Shown in pieces: positions 1 through 11,381 of a stretch of 64,000 bases of DNA. The first letter of the stretch is position 1; every line of letters begins with the position of its first letter. Source of the DNA: Sphagnum compactum (lineage: Eukaryota > Bryophyta > Sphagnopsida > Sphagnales); NCBI GenBank assembly GCA_965153455.1, contig OZ234500.1, positions 4,588,001 to 4,652,000 on the forward strand, written 5' to 3'. The translations under genes were made by a program, and so were the position numbers. The notes under the pieces are model-generated. The model was not told the origin of the DNA. It saw nothing but the letters and a program-made list of their open reading frames with translations, and did not search any database.

Positions 1-2565
1 TTGCCGTTATAATATTTGGTTTTTCATGAGTATTAATTAATTAGCCATGAATATGCAACTCCCACTTGTACCAATTTGAAATTATTTTTCAAAAAGATGT
101 TACCCAATGGAAGATGGATTATTGCTTGTGGATTGATTGTACATACCCATCCCCAAATTGGTCCACCAAATTAACAATATGGCCACAATCTCTAAACTTC
201 TCAAGTATTACAACGTACCCCCGCCCACCACCCAAATGCCCATGCCACTCAAAAGGATCCTCCATATAGAATCCCTCCCAACAAATTTAATATCATATAT
301 ATGTAAACTTTCTTTTTATTTTTTATTTTTTATTTTTTAAAAAAAATTAATTCTTAATATTTAAAAATAAATAAATAAAACTGATTTTCAGTTATTGATC
401 TGAAGATATCTGAATATATCTGAATCATTGATTTTTAGGTGTTTTTTATAGAGGGAAAAAAAATGGTGATATCCTTGTTACAAGCTACAAATCCCTTCAT
501 GAAAAAAGCCTTTGTTTTCCCCCCTAACAACCGACCTCCTCATCAGATCGATGTCATCGTATCATGCCACGCCATGCCACTAGTTAACACACTCAATATA
601 TACCGATATCAATTGAGGTGGTGGTCGAGGTGAGCGATGGTGGGGCGGTGTGGGAGATGATGCATTTAGCATGTGTGTATGTAAGTTAGCTCAAGTGCGA
701 GAGATCGAGTGCTCGCCCTCATAGTAATTATTATTTCGGCAAAGGAACACAACAAAATCTTGCCACTTGACATAAAAGGTTTTTTACCACCACCACAAAA
801 GAGTGGAATCTACCTTTGGTAACAAATTATAGCCATAGCTAGTTGTAGAGCAAACCCTTAACAACAACAACCCCATTTGGTACAATGGTGGCTTCTTGTT
901 CGCTTGCTGAAAACAGGTTTCTTCAGGCAGGTAAGAGAGCTGAAAATACAAAAGAAAAATCCAGGCAGTGTGTTACTTGTTACCATTATTATTATATTGT
1001 TGTTGTTATTTGTCAAGGTGCTAGGTACCTAGGTAGGTAGTAAAAACATGATAAGTTAATAATGGGGAATGGTGGTGGTGTGCCTATTGCCAAACACCTA
1101 ATCGGTTATCAGCCATTGTTCATTTATCTAAACCCGAGCCTAGATAAGATGGACATAACTAGATTATTTCATGTGAAGTCGGGAATAGGTGACTTCTTGG
1201 AGTTTTTTTTTTTTTTTTTTTTTTTTTTGGGGCCCCTTCTTTATTTTACAATCTCTTTATGGTTTATTAAATACCCCACCAATCTCAATGACAAGTGTGA
1301 TACATATGCAAGGAGTTGTGCCCTAACTATGATCGACACGATAGATTCCATGTGAACTTGAAATCAAAGCATTCCCAAATAGGCTCCAAATGGGGCAACC
1401 TTCCATGATAATAGAATGAGAAAATAATTTCGAAGCGGGAGGAGAAAAGGCTTTCTTTTTAGGTTTGATTCTTGGAACTTAGTGTCAACTTTATTTCTGT
1501 TATATTTATATTAGAGTGGGTTCAAAGAGGGTATAATTGCAAGTGTTTGGGTGACTATAACTTTGTTTTGAGTGGAATGTGAGTCATTCATTTAATGGTG
1601 CTATGATTGGACAAAACATAAACTTCCCTCTTAAAGTTAAATCACTATTGAAAATAAATTACCAATGTGGCCATGTTCAATTCTCTCACAAAGTTCTCTA
1701 TCTATAGAGGCTTAGAAAGCAAGGTTGAGATTATCTTGGGTAACAAAAATTCAAATATCAACTATTGAAAGTGCAATGAAAGAACAATATCAAAAGGGTG
1801 ATTTTCACATCTAGACATATATAATCTATGAATGGACCTTATTGAACACACACACCGATTACCCAAACTTTGCAAACATGCAAACCGAAATGGATAGCAC
1901 AAGAAATGACATGATTTGGCAACCTTCATTTTAGGACAAGATGCTGCACATGATGTGAAGTGCATTTAAAAATTGGGTGGTTTGAAGGAGTAAAACATAA
2001 TATGTGATCCAAGAATTTGCATTTAGTGAATTGTTTTAAATTAGTAGCTTTTCTTACACGAATTAAAACCACCCATTTTTTATTTTGTAGACATGAAGAT
2101 CTAATGAATACAAAAGCCAAAAATGGCATAACATCATGGTTGGCATGCTATACTAAAGAGTGTTTTTTTGCAAACAATAGCTTTCAAATCCATTGTATAT
2201 TTGAGAATTAGTTTTGGTGCTTAAATTCAATACTAGTCATTTCCTAGATGGAAACATAAGCCTCCCTTTATGTTTTGGTTGGAATGGGTCATGTGGCTAC
2301 TATGTGTATATGTTTTTTTTTTTTAATGATGTGTGGTAAAGTTCTAATCTTGCACACAGAAATACATAAGAAAGGAGAGCCTTTTATTGGCCACATAGGA
2401 GTAAACTACTAACTTATGATGGCTAAAAGGAAAAGGTACAAGGACACCTTATGACTATTGCTCCATGTAAGGCACCCCAAAAAAATATTCAAAAGTCCTT
2501 GTTTTGATCACCAAATCCCATTGTGATTTTCTTAAAAACTATGGCTATTGGAATTCGAGAATTAT
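1..2565. other. AT-rich non-genic sequence
   Basis: No open frame of convincing coding character is present on either strand. The stretch holds a long T homopolymer near 1,204 and simple AT-rich sequence. Around 692-735 there is a short segment reading like the 5' half of a tRNA-derived SINE (A-box-like 'TTAGCTCAAGTGCGAGAG'), but no convincing B box follows, so I do not call it as a gene. Confidence 0.6.
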
Positions 2566-2872
2566 TGGCCTTGCCATTTACATTAAAATGTATCTTAAGC
2601 CAAAAGAAGAATTACAAAAACTCAAATATTTATTTCACCATGCAAAAATATAATCTTCAAAAAAATCCTCTAAAAGAAACCAAAATCCTTCAAGATATAT
2701 TATAACTCTATAATAACAAATCTCAAGTTTCAACACAAGCCAAATTATATCATCTTTCAAAAACCCTCATATAAAAATAGACTTGTTATTTATTACATTA
2801 GGGGGGGGGGCCAAAACCCCCTTAAGCTACTATAACTCTATAGTGAATCTAAAGACAATAATATCCTTGCCA
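2566..2872 (+). repeat. Dispersed repeat, left copy of an inverted pair
   Basis: This segment matches the reverse complement of 9,373-9,679 over its whole length, with scattered substitutions and small indels. Shared landmarks in the same order are GCCTTGCCATTTACATT, CAAAAAAATCCTCTAAAAGAA, CTCAAGTTTCAACACAA, TATATCATCTTTCAAAAA and AAGCTACTATAACTCTAT. Short ORFs on the two copies translate to visibly similar peptides, but these are probably by-products of the nucleotide homology. A G10 run at 2,801-2,810 is specific to this copy. It may be a MITE, LTR or other transposon piece; the class is unknown. Confidence 0.8.
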
Positions 2873-3215
2873 ACAACAAAAGCCGAAACTCAACTTTAAA
2901 AAATCTCTTTGTATTGGATTTTAAAAAATGGTTTTGCCATTATTCATTTTGGCAAATTGGGTAAAGAAAAAACATTACTCCACCTTTCATTTCAATCACA
3001 ACTCACTCATCACCTCTCTTGAAAGAAAAGTGGTGATTCATAATATCATTATATTGCACTAGCATAATGATGTGTGTCCCCTTTAGAGTAGGTCCACCAG
3101 CTGCACATTAACACTTACAACTGGAAAAAATGTGAAATAACCAACATGATGATGGCTTGTAAACTATCAACATATATACAACTGGATATTGTAGTAGTAG
3201 TACCTTGGCAGCTTC
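2873..3215. other. AT-rich spacer
   Basis: Nothing recognisable beyond AT-rich sequence between two repeats. Confidence 0.5.
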
Positions 3216-3904
3216 CCATACTAATAATAATAATATTTATTTTTGTTAGAAGAAATGTTGAAAATATTTTTAAATATTTAATTTCAAAAGATTTTTTTTT
3301 CTTTTTTTTTTTCTTTTTTTTTTTTTGGGTTGGGCTCAAGGAATGCAAAGAATCTATAGAAATAATCAGGATTTTTTTATTAAAAAAATTCTGGGATGGA
3401 ATTATCAAAATTAATTAATTATTTAACAAACATGTGTTGAAATGTGTACTCTATCGAGAGGGGTGGTATGTGTTTAGGGTCTTTCATATGCCATTTTGAA
3501 TGTATAGTAAAAATGGGATGGAAATTATTCAGGGTGGGGGGGGGCGGGGGGGGGGGGGGGGGGGGAGAACGACAATTCATCGGAGATTATAAAAAATCAC
3601 AACCTCCAATTCCATTATAGAGATTGAAATTGTTGGAAAAAGGCAAAAACAAATCATGCCATTATTATTGGGGGATTCATTTGGATCATTTTACCTGAAT
3701 AAAAAGTAAATAAATGAAAAATATGTGGGTAAAGGGAAAATAATTGAGAAATAGTTTGTGTACTTATATTTGTAAGGGAGCCGAAAATTCAAGTATTGCC
3801 TTGGCAAAAAACCACTAATTATTTTATTTATTAATTAATTAAAATTTTAAAAATATTTTCAACATTTCTTCTAACAAGAATAAATATTATTATTATTAGT
3901 ATGG
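3216..3904. mobile_element. Inverted-repeat (MITE-like) element, 689 bp
   Basis: The ends are inverted copies of each other. The left arm begins at CCATACTAATAATAATAATA and runs through TTAGAAGAAATGTTGAAAAT. The right arm ends with the reverse complement of the same series (ATTTTCAACATTTCTTCTAA ... TATTATTATTAGTATGG). The arms are roughly 65 bp with few differences. The interior is non-coding and includes an interrupted T tract (3,292-3,326) and a G tract (3,536-3,565). Structure and size fit a non-autonomous DNA transposon or foldback element. I could not identify a clear target-site duplication. Confidence 0.7.
3536..3565. repeat. Poly(G) tract
   Basis: A run of nine G, one C, then twenty G. 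It lies inside the inverted-repeat element and is one of several long G/C homopolymers in otherwise AT-rich DNA. Confidence 0.95.
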
Positions 3905-4749
3905 AAATTTCATGCAGAAATTTTTGGGAGAATTTTTTTTTGGGGGAAAACAAGTGTAAAATGTGTTTTTTCCAGCAAAAAAAAATTCACCATCTACATG
4001 AAATCAATTTTCTATTAGAAAAAAAAAGAATAATTGATCCTTACTACTTACTTAGTTGCACCCGACCCGACCCGACCCGACCCTCCTCAACGCTGGGATG
4101 GAGGCAGGGATGAAGGAGGGACGGAGGTAGGGACGGATGGATGGATGGACGCACAAGATGAAAGGAGAGATTCCAACACACTCAATAATTTGTGAAACAT
4201 GCTGGCATGACAAATTAGGCCCGACTTGTGCTCAATTTCTCATGACGCGCACCCTCGCGTCTGGACACAAATTCTAGCTGTCCATTTTCCGAGCACAGCT
4301 AGCTAGCGCGCTCAACCCATGGGGCGCCTTCATCATCATGCAAATAGCCATATGTGCTATCATAAGTTCCGACCTCCATTTTCCAGCTAAAACATTAAAA
4401 TATTACATCCAGATCATACGATCATGATGTGATACACATAATTCATTCATTCATTCCATTCATGCATGCATACCGATTTTCCGTTCGGTGTAATTTGATG
4501 CACGGATGTGGCAGCTGGCGTAACACTGGTGCCAAAATTGCATGTGTCAAGAACTCGATTCAGAAGGTGTTGGTTGTTAAGTCCAGTAAGGTAACGGATT
4601 CATTCATCCATTCATTCATTCATTCATTTATTATGGATGTTATCCGGCACCCGTGAGTGGCACCATCCATTTGAAACCCCTCATGTGTTGTTTATAGTTT
4701 CATCCATAACTGAGTTTCCCAAAGTTTCATCTTGATAACATATTCTATG

Positions 4750-4780
<31 letters not shown>

Positions 4781-5440
4781 GTTTTTTTTGGCTATTTTAT
4801 GAATAGCCAAAATGGCAATCATCTAGAAGAAAATTAAACCAGATTCGGTTATAAACTACATACGAAAATAAAAAAACTCGAAGGACCTTTTGTGCTCTTG
4901 TCTACCTACTAGAACCTATTTGAGTCATTTTTTCATGAAATTTCCTTTTGGATAGGTTTGAAAATCAGATTATTCAGGTCAAATTGTGCCAAGAATTTTG
5001 CCAAAAAAGAAAGAAAAAAAAAAAAAAACACTAATATTAAAACACTACCTAGGTAACAAACTATGCACAAAAAAAATTCCTTTTTAAAAAAAATTTAATT
5101 TAAAAAAAAATGTAAGTGGGTAAGTATAGAAAAGAGAGTTTTTTCTTTTAATAATTTTTATAAATAAATTTAGGGGGGAAGCAAATAAAAGGGGAAAAAA
5201 TCCACGTAAATGGAACTCTTTTAAATTCTCTGCTTCAGCCTGAAATTATCATTAATTAAACTTTTTAAAAAATTATAGGCAATGATCTTATCATCATGAA
5301 TATCATTTTCATAATTATTATTATTTTTTAAATACCATTTTTCCTGGTACTGACAATTTCATGATCTGAAGAAATTGTTGGGGGGGAGGGAGGGGGGGTG
5401 CCAAAATCAAAAATAAAAAACCACTGAACTGGAGTTAAGA
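3905..5440. other. Non-genic sequence with microsatellites
   Basis: No gene seen. It contains a CCCGA array near 4,060-4,083, GGAT/GGAG runs at about 4,090-4,150, ATTC tetranucleotide runs near 4,440-4,458 and 4,599-4,630, and a (TG)n run at 4,756-4,782. The 75-codon ORF here is merely a translation of the ATTC repeats. Confidence 0.7.
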
Positions 5441-6470
5441 TTTGATTCGCCTGCTTTGTCCATATTCCAAACCCTGGTTAATTATTATTTTCTGCACTCT
5501 GACAGATTACGGCTATAATCCGCGCATGCGGGTGCCTGGTAAATCAGTAAGAAAAACCGGTAAATACGGGATCGTCCTGGCGGCACGGACTACGGTGGAA
5601 AAAAGGTTTTCATCCGGTTACGAGTTACGGGCACCGTAAAAACAAGCTCCAGAGTAAGAAAAAAAAACGATTTTACCCACCGTATCTGACTGTACAAGGT
5701 GAAAATGGCACGCTTTAATCCGGCGGGCCTTACATAACTTACCACTCGTAGTAAAGTAAATCCGTACCACGGACCAGTAGGAACGCAAAGAGTAACTTCC
5801 CACTACCATCGTTTTCACCACCTACCAAATGCGTTTTTAAAAAAAAGGCGAATTACGTGGGAGGAGGCAAAAGGTAAAAAAAAGTAAAAATGTTTTATTT
5901 CCTAAGGAAAAATGAAAAAAAAAAGTAAATGTAAAAGAAGGTTAAAAATGTAGACTGTTTCACCAGTGCCCGCCCACTCATTTACCCCCGGGGTTAGATA
6001 AATAGTAATTATGGGACTGCCAGTGAAATGGGAAAAACGTGAAATTTTGGAATTTACTGTGGTAGGTAAGATGCCTACCTACATTCTCACCTACTTACTT
6101 TACTGCCGGCCCCAATTAAAATAATACTTAATTACCGACCTACCTAGGGTAGCTAGGATTTGATAGGATAGGTCGGTAGGTACTAATCATGTGCTTGGTG
6201 GCGGTGCTGTGTGTGGGACGGGGGGGAAGGACAAAGTAACTTGTAGTTTTAACTAGGCTCGTGGGTAACAGTAAATATTCATAATTAGAAAGGAGTAGGT
6301 AGGTAGGTAAGTAGGTAAGTACTTGCTTGTAATAGCAGCGCATCTGGTGTGGTAAAAAAAATCTCATTATTACTCCAACCTGGCTGGTTAGCTTATCCAG
6401 GTCGGTAGGTAGGTAAGTAAGTACTAGGTACCTACAAAGCATGCTCTAAAATTGCACCTTCAATTTCACC
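5441..6470. other. GC-richer segment dense in GGTA/TACC words
   Basis: Base composition changes from the AT-rich flanks. The words GGTAA, TACGG, ACCGG and, further on, TAGGTAGG/CCTACCTA occur over and over on both strands (for example 6,295-6,320 and 6,400-6,432). Several imperfect inverted repeats form from them, such as ACCGACCTACCTAG near 6,132 against GGTCGGTAGGTA near 6,170. No supported ORF is present. It may be a decayed satellite or transposon body. Confidence 0.5.
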
Positions 6471-9372
6471 CCAGCGTAAATTTTTCTTAAATCTCAATCG
6501 TCCACGTGTACATATATCTAGTGTACCAGGTGACTGACTGACTGACTGACTGACTAGCTTGTTTTCTTTTTCTTTTTATTTAAATAAATTTATTACTATC
6601 TTATTGTTTTTATTAAATTAATTTTTGGAAAAATAAATAAATTATAGAATTATATATTAAAATTATAGTTATGAATGAGAAGTGGTGGGAAATTCACTAT
6701 TATTTATTTTTAAATATTTTTCTTTTTTTGGGGCCCTCGGACTCAATATATATTTGCCCCGCCCACGCCCATTAGCATATAGCAAAAGATTATTGAATTT
6801 TTAAAACCATATTATTGAGGATTTAAAACTTAATTACTTGAAAAAAGAAAACCCACATTTTCTTTTAATCACCCTTTCGATACTACAGCTGAAATTGTTG
6901 GAAAAATGGGGTAATTAAATGATGAGATTGGGATGGGGAGTTTGGGAACTTGGGGAAAAAGGAAGGGGGGCGCTCTTGGGAACATGGGGGCGTGTGGTGG
7001 GGGTTGGGAACATGGGAACACCCATTTGATTCCTATGATAAAATTACATGACTAGATGTTATAATACCTACTTCTAGAGTAAAAGGGCACAACAAAAGCA
7101 TGAATGCAAAGGACTAATTGAACTGATTGATCCAATGGGTTAGTTGGGTAGGCACTATCCCAAAACCTCAAGGACCCCAAATTTTAGTACCTACTAGGCC
7201 AATAATTTCTTCATAAACCCAAAAGGACTCCAAATGGGTACCTAGTAGGTACTAAAATTTTAGTACCTACCTACTTGTGCAATCACTTGGTGTACTTAAT
7301 CAACACCAAAAGCACATCATTAGCAAATTTTCCCCCAAGCTTGGATGGATGAGATTCATCACTTTTATGGGTGAATCCAACATTCATCCAAGATTCCAAC
7401 CCACAAAACAAACCAACTTGAAGCACGAGATTCAATTGTCAGATCTCCAAATTCAATGGTCAGATCTCCACACAACCTCGAAACCAAAATTTGCTGAGAT
7501 TGAAAAAATTTAAAAAATAATAATTTTTTTAAAAAATCAGTTCTTTTTCATATTCATTCAGATTAAAGAAATCCAATGGTCAGATCTTCAACTAGGGTAC
7601 CATTTGTTTTAGGGTTTCTTGGCAGAAGTAGACCAAATTTATCTCTCAACTCATGTTTACATTAAGTGTACCAATTTACTTGCACAAGAGTTTGCCAATG
7701 AGTAAAAATGGAACCCTATCACCAATGGTTTTTTTGGTAGTGAATTTTACCATTTTGGTGACAAAATAATAAAATTGGATTTTTCAGTCCCAAATAGTTA
7801 GTAATTTTCAGGAATTTCTTTCTTTTTTCAATTTTTTGGTTTTGAGAGTTTTGCATTTTCTTTATAATGTTTCCAACAAAACTAATTGAATTTACACTGA
7901 AAGAAAAAAAAAATTCCAAAAACATTTGTCATCACATGGCAAATAAGACTCTCATTGTTTTACAAAAAAATCACCAAATGAATTGAGGGAAATTTTGATT
8001 TTTGAAGAAATGTCGTCACTTTTTTATGTGCCCAAAAGTTTGTTCCCACTTTGGAGGAATAATTGGAAAATTTTCTAAAAACTATCATCAATAGATGTTA
8101 AATCTAGCTTGAGATGCTTGCAACCTACTTCTACTTCAATTTTTTGAAAAAAAAAAACACACTATATCTAATTGGTTTTTAAATATGAAACACATATTAC
8201 AAATTGTTCAATTTTTTTATTATAGATAAAACACAATTAGGAGGGAATAAATGGAAATTAAAAAGGCCTTAAGTCACCTTTTAAATGAATTAAAGTGGAC
8301 CAGAAAACTAGCTTAGGGAATCACTCTTGGGCGAATGATTGGACAAAATGTTTCTTTTTTGTGTTTTTGCAACTACAATATTTGTATGTTTTTTCTAAGC
8401 ACGGAACACAAAGTATTGGGATGATTAAGTTACATCACACTTTGTTGCTTGCAATTCTTGCGATAGCACCGCTAGCATCATTTTGAAAGCATTTGCCACA
8501 TTAATTTGCCAATTGCCAATCAATATGAAGACAAAAGATCAACATATTAAGTGCTACAAACAACTTATTCACAAATCGCATTTGGGTGGTAAACCCAGAA
8601 TTAAAGGAAATCAAACCAAATGAGTAATGAAAGTAAAGGCATAAAATAGAGCTAATGAAATGACTAAAAAAACCTTCATTATTACTTCGTCTTTAACAAA
8701 CCCCATCAAAGCATTACTTCATTGTAAATTTCAGCATTTTTTTGGTGGCAATTTTTCTTCCACTTCGCAATTTTTACAAAAAGGAGTTGTGGCTCATTTA
8801 AAGGATTTTTTTTTAAAGAAAAAAATGGGCCATAGTTGCCATATTTCAAGGAAAAAATGGATTAAAAAAGAGAAGAATCATAGGTGTCATATTTTGAGGG
8901 GCAAAAAAAGTTGAATTTGTCGCATGTAAATCACAAGTTTTAAACATGCCATCAAAATATGGCAGGTTCCAAAAAACAATTCTACTTTCCTTTGTGACAT
9001 GTAGCCAAATTCGGCTAAATCCTCTCGTGAATGATTTGCCAACCCACCAAGCCTACCTCACAATCTTCAATGAAAATGCTTTAAAGAAAATGTTTTTATT
9101 AAAAACTTAAGTAAAAAAGCAAATATGAGATTAAAGAACCCACCATTACTATTTTTCATCCATATATCATTGTGTGATGATGAGTGCTGTGTATGTAGCC
9201 AAAAACTTAGAAGGATGATTAAAGATTTGTAGTACTTCATATCTAGGTTAGAGGTTAGATATGGTTAAATCTTAAACTAGTGAAGATTGGTCACTCTTTT
9301 TTACATCTTTGTTGTTGTCAGTGGTTTTTTTTTGGGTCATTTTGTTGGGCCTTGCCTACCAAGGAAGGCATT
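6471..9372. other. AT-rich non-genic sequence
   Basis: No gene recognised. A (TGAC)n run lies at 6,531-6,555. At 7,179-7,198 and 7,241-7,260 there are exact 20-bp inverted arms (left arm AAATTTTAGTACCTACTAGG) with a 42-nt loop, able to form a hairpin. The remaining short ORFs are AT-biased and show no family signature. Confidence 0.6.
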
Positions 9373-9679
9373 GGGCAAGGAAGGAAGGATATTGTGCTTA
9401 GATTCATTATAGAGTATATAGTAGCTTAAAGGTATTTTGGTCCCCAAGTAATAAATAGGTCTATCTATATTTTATATGAGGATTTTTGAAAGATGATATA
9501 TTTTGGCTAAGTTGTGTTGAAACTTGAGATTAGTTATAAATAGAGTTATAATATGTTGAAAGGATTTTGGGTTCTTTTAGAGGATTTTTTTGAAAGATTA
9601 TGCATGGTGAAATATTTGAGTTTCCATAATTCTGCTTTTGCTTTAACATATAATTTTTTAATGTAAATAGCAAGGCTAC
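9373..9679 (-). repeat. Dispersed repeat, right copy of an inverted pair
   Basis: The reverse complement of this segment aligns with 2,566-2,872 throughout, in inverted orientation about 6.5 kb apart. Homology stops abruptly at both ends: beyond about 9,679 and before about 9,373 the sequences no longer match. Confidence 0.8.
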
Positions 9680-10460
9680 AATGTGACACGCCCCCCTTGT
9701 TGATATTGGAAATTTGATCAAAAAATTTCAAAAAATTAGCGAATTTAGTGAATTGACACTAGGAAAATATAAAATTTTCTCAATTCTTTTGTCGAAAAAT
9801 GGTGAAATTTTGATGCCACTTCCCCCCCCCCCCCCCCCCCCACAAAAATAATATTGCTTCTTATGGATGATCACCACTTTGGCTGCATAAAAAAATACAT
9901 TAAATTTTTTTTAAAAACTGCTGATCCTGCTCTACATTACAGGGCATATCCCGGACATGTTTCAATCATGAGCTTGGTAAGTAAGTAAGAGATTTTGCAC
10001 CCGAAAAAAAAATTCCAGTGCAGAAAATGGCAGTGGCCGGAACCCGAATGACGACAAATCTGAAGAATATAATATAAGGGAGTGCAGATGGAGCGGACAC
10101 GGGAGGCTAATATCCTTCCGATTTCACTATGCTATGCGCAACATTATTCGAACCCTCTCTCTGTGCGGGGCAGCAGAACCATGCCGGGTGCCACAAAGGG
10201 TGTGTTGTATGTAGTACTGGCACCCAACCACCCCCACAAAGCTGCGTATTTTCTCAATCACGAAGTCCGACCGACCCCCAAGTGCTTTGCATATTGAGTA
10301 CAACAAATATGCGAGTGACAATTCATTATCAGGGCAGCAGCAGTTCTTACAGTTAATAAATAATTCCAGTTCAAAGACAAATCAAAATGAAACCGGTTAA
10401 TGTATTTAACCATGGGTTTTGTACCAATTCTTTTTTCCAAAAAAATTAAAAATCATCAGT
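9680..10460. other. Non-genic sequence with a C20 tract
   Basis: A run of 20 C lies at 9,822-9,841. A short sequence around 9,863-9,885 (GGATGATCACCACTTTGGCT) recurs near 49,000 as GGATGATCGCCACCTTGGCT, suggesting a dispersed repeat end. A GC-richer patch at 10,082-10,310 has small overlapping ORFs on both strands, none of which I recognise. Confidence 0.5.
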
Positions 10461-10775
10461 TTTTTTTTCTTTTTTTTAAAATAAAAAAAAAACTTAAGCC
10501 AAAGGTTGTTTTTTTCTGATTTTTTTAAAATTAAAAAAAAAACTTAAGCCAAAGGGTGTTTTTTTCTGAAATTTTTTCAATAAAAAAAAAACTTAAGCCA
10601 AAGGGTGTTTTTTTCTGATTTTTTTTCAATAAAAAAAAAAACTTAAGCCAAAGGGTGTTTTTTTCTGATTTTTTTTCAATAAAAAAAAAAACTTAAGCCA
10701 AAGGGTGTTTTTTTCTGATTTTTTTTCAATAAAAAAAATCTTAAGCCAAAGGGTGTTCTTTTTTTCTTTTTTTTT
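10461..10775. repeat. Tandem array of a ~50-bp unit, six copies
   Basis: The core ACTTAAGCCAAAGG starts at about 10,492, 10,542, 10,591, 10,641, 10,691 and 10,740 (the last copy starting CTTAAGCC), giving 49-50 bp spacing. Each unit is core, then a T-rich block (GTGTTTTTTTCTGATTTT), then an A tract of about 8-11. The middle copies are nearly identical and the outer ones diverge, as expected for recent unequal exchange or slippage. Confidence 0.92.
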
Positions 10776-11381
10776 GAAATTTTTTTTTAGAAGCAAAGCG
10801 AACAGTTTTTTCCCTTAAAAATCATGGAACCTTTTAATAAGGTTAAGTAATATGATTGCAAAATGAATTTTGATCAGGGAAAAAAAAAAAAAAACCAACC
10901 CGCCAGAGAGTACAACAACTCTAAGTCTTGGGATGTCACTCACACATTGATTCCAAATTCAAGCCAAAATTTTATAAATGTGAAAATCCTGCCCTGATGT
11001 GAAGAAGTCTCTTATATTACAAACCCAACTCTTTCTTATAAACCCAAGAAGCGAGAGAGAGATTATATATGATTCTTATGTCTTAAATGCTCACTTGTGG
11101 GCATTTAAGACATATAAAAAGAATCATACATACATAATCACTTGCCATTTCAAGCTTTGCTTTCGGTGAACAAAAGCACCTTCTTCTTCTTCTTCTTCAC
11201 TCAGAAGTAACAAAAGACTAGTCTTGTGTGGTTCTTTGAACATCCTCGGAATCAAAAAACACAACTCTTCTGGTTCCAAAATTCCCCAAGAACTGGCATT
11301 TTTCCATGAGAGTATACCCCAATGTTAGGGTAGGTTATATGAATTTCATTTTTCAATGTCCTTGATCCAATGGTCGGAACC
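10776..11381. other. Non-genic sequence with a strong hairpin
   Basis: At 11,068-11,090 the sequence TATGATTCTTATGTCTTAAATGC faces 11,101-11,128, its near-perfect inverse with a small bulge, across a 10-nt loop. A CTT trinucleotide run lies at about 11,181-11,195. Nothing coding is seen. Confidence 0.55.

Noticed and set aside
3115-3418. Overlapping 97- and 90-codon ORFs on opposite strands
   Set aside because: They translate the T/A tract and inverted arm of the 3.2-3.9 kb element (poly-Phe or poly-Lys).
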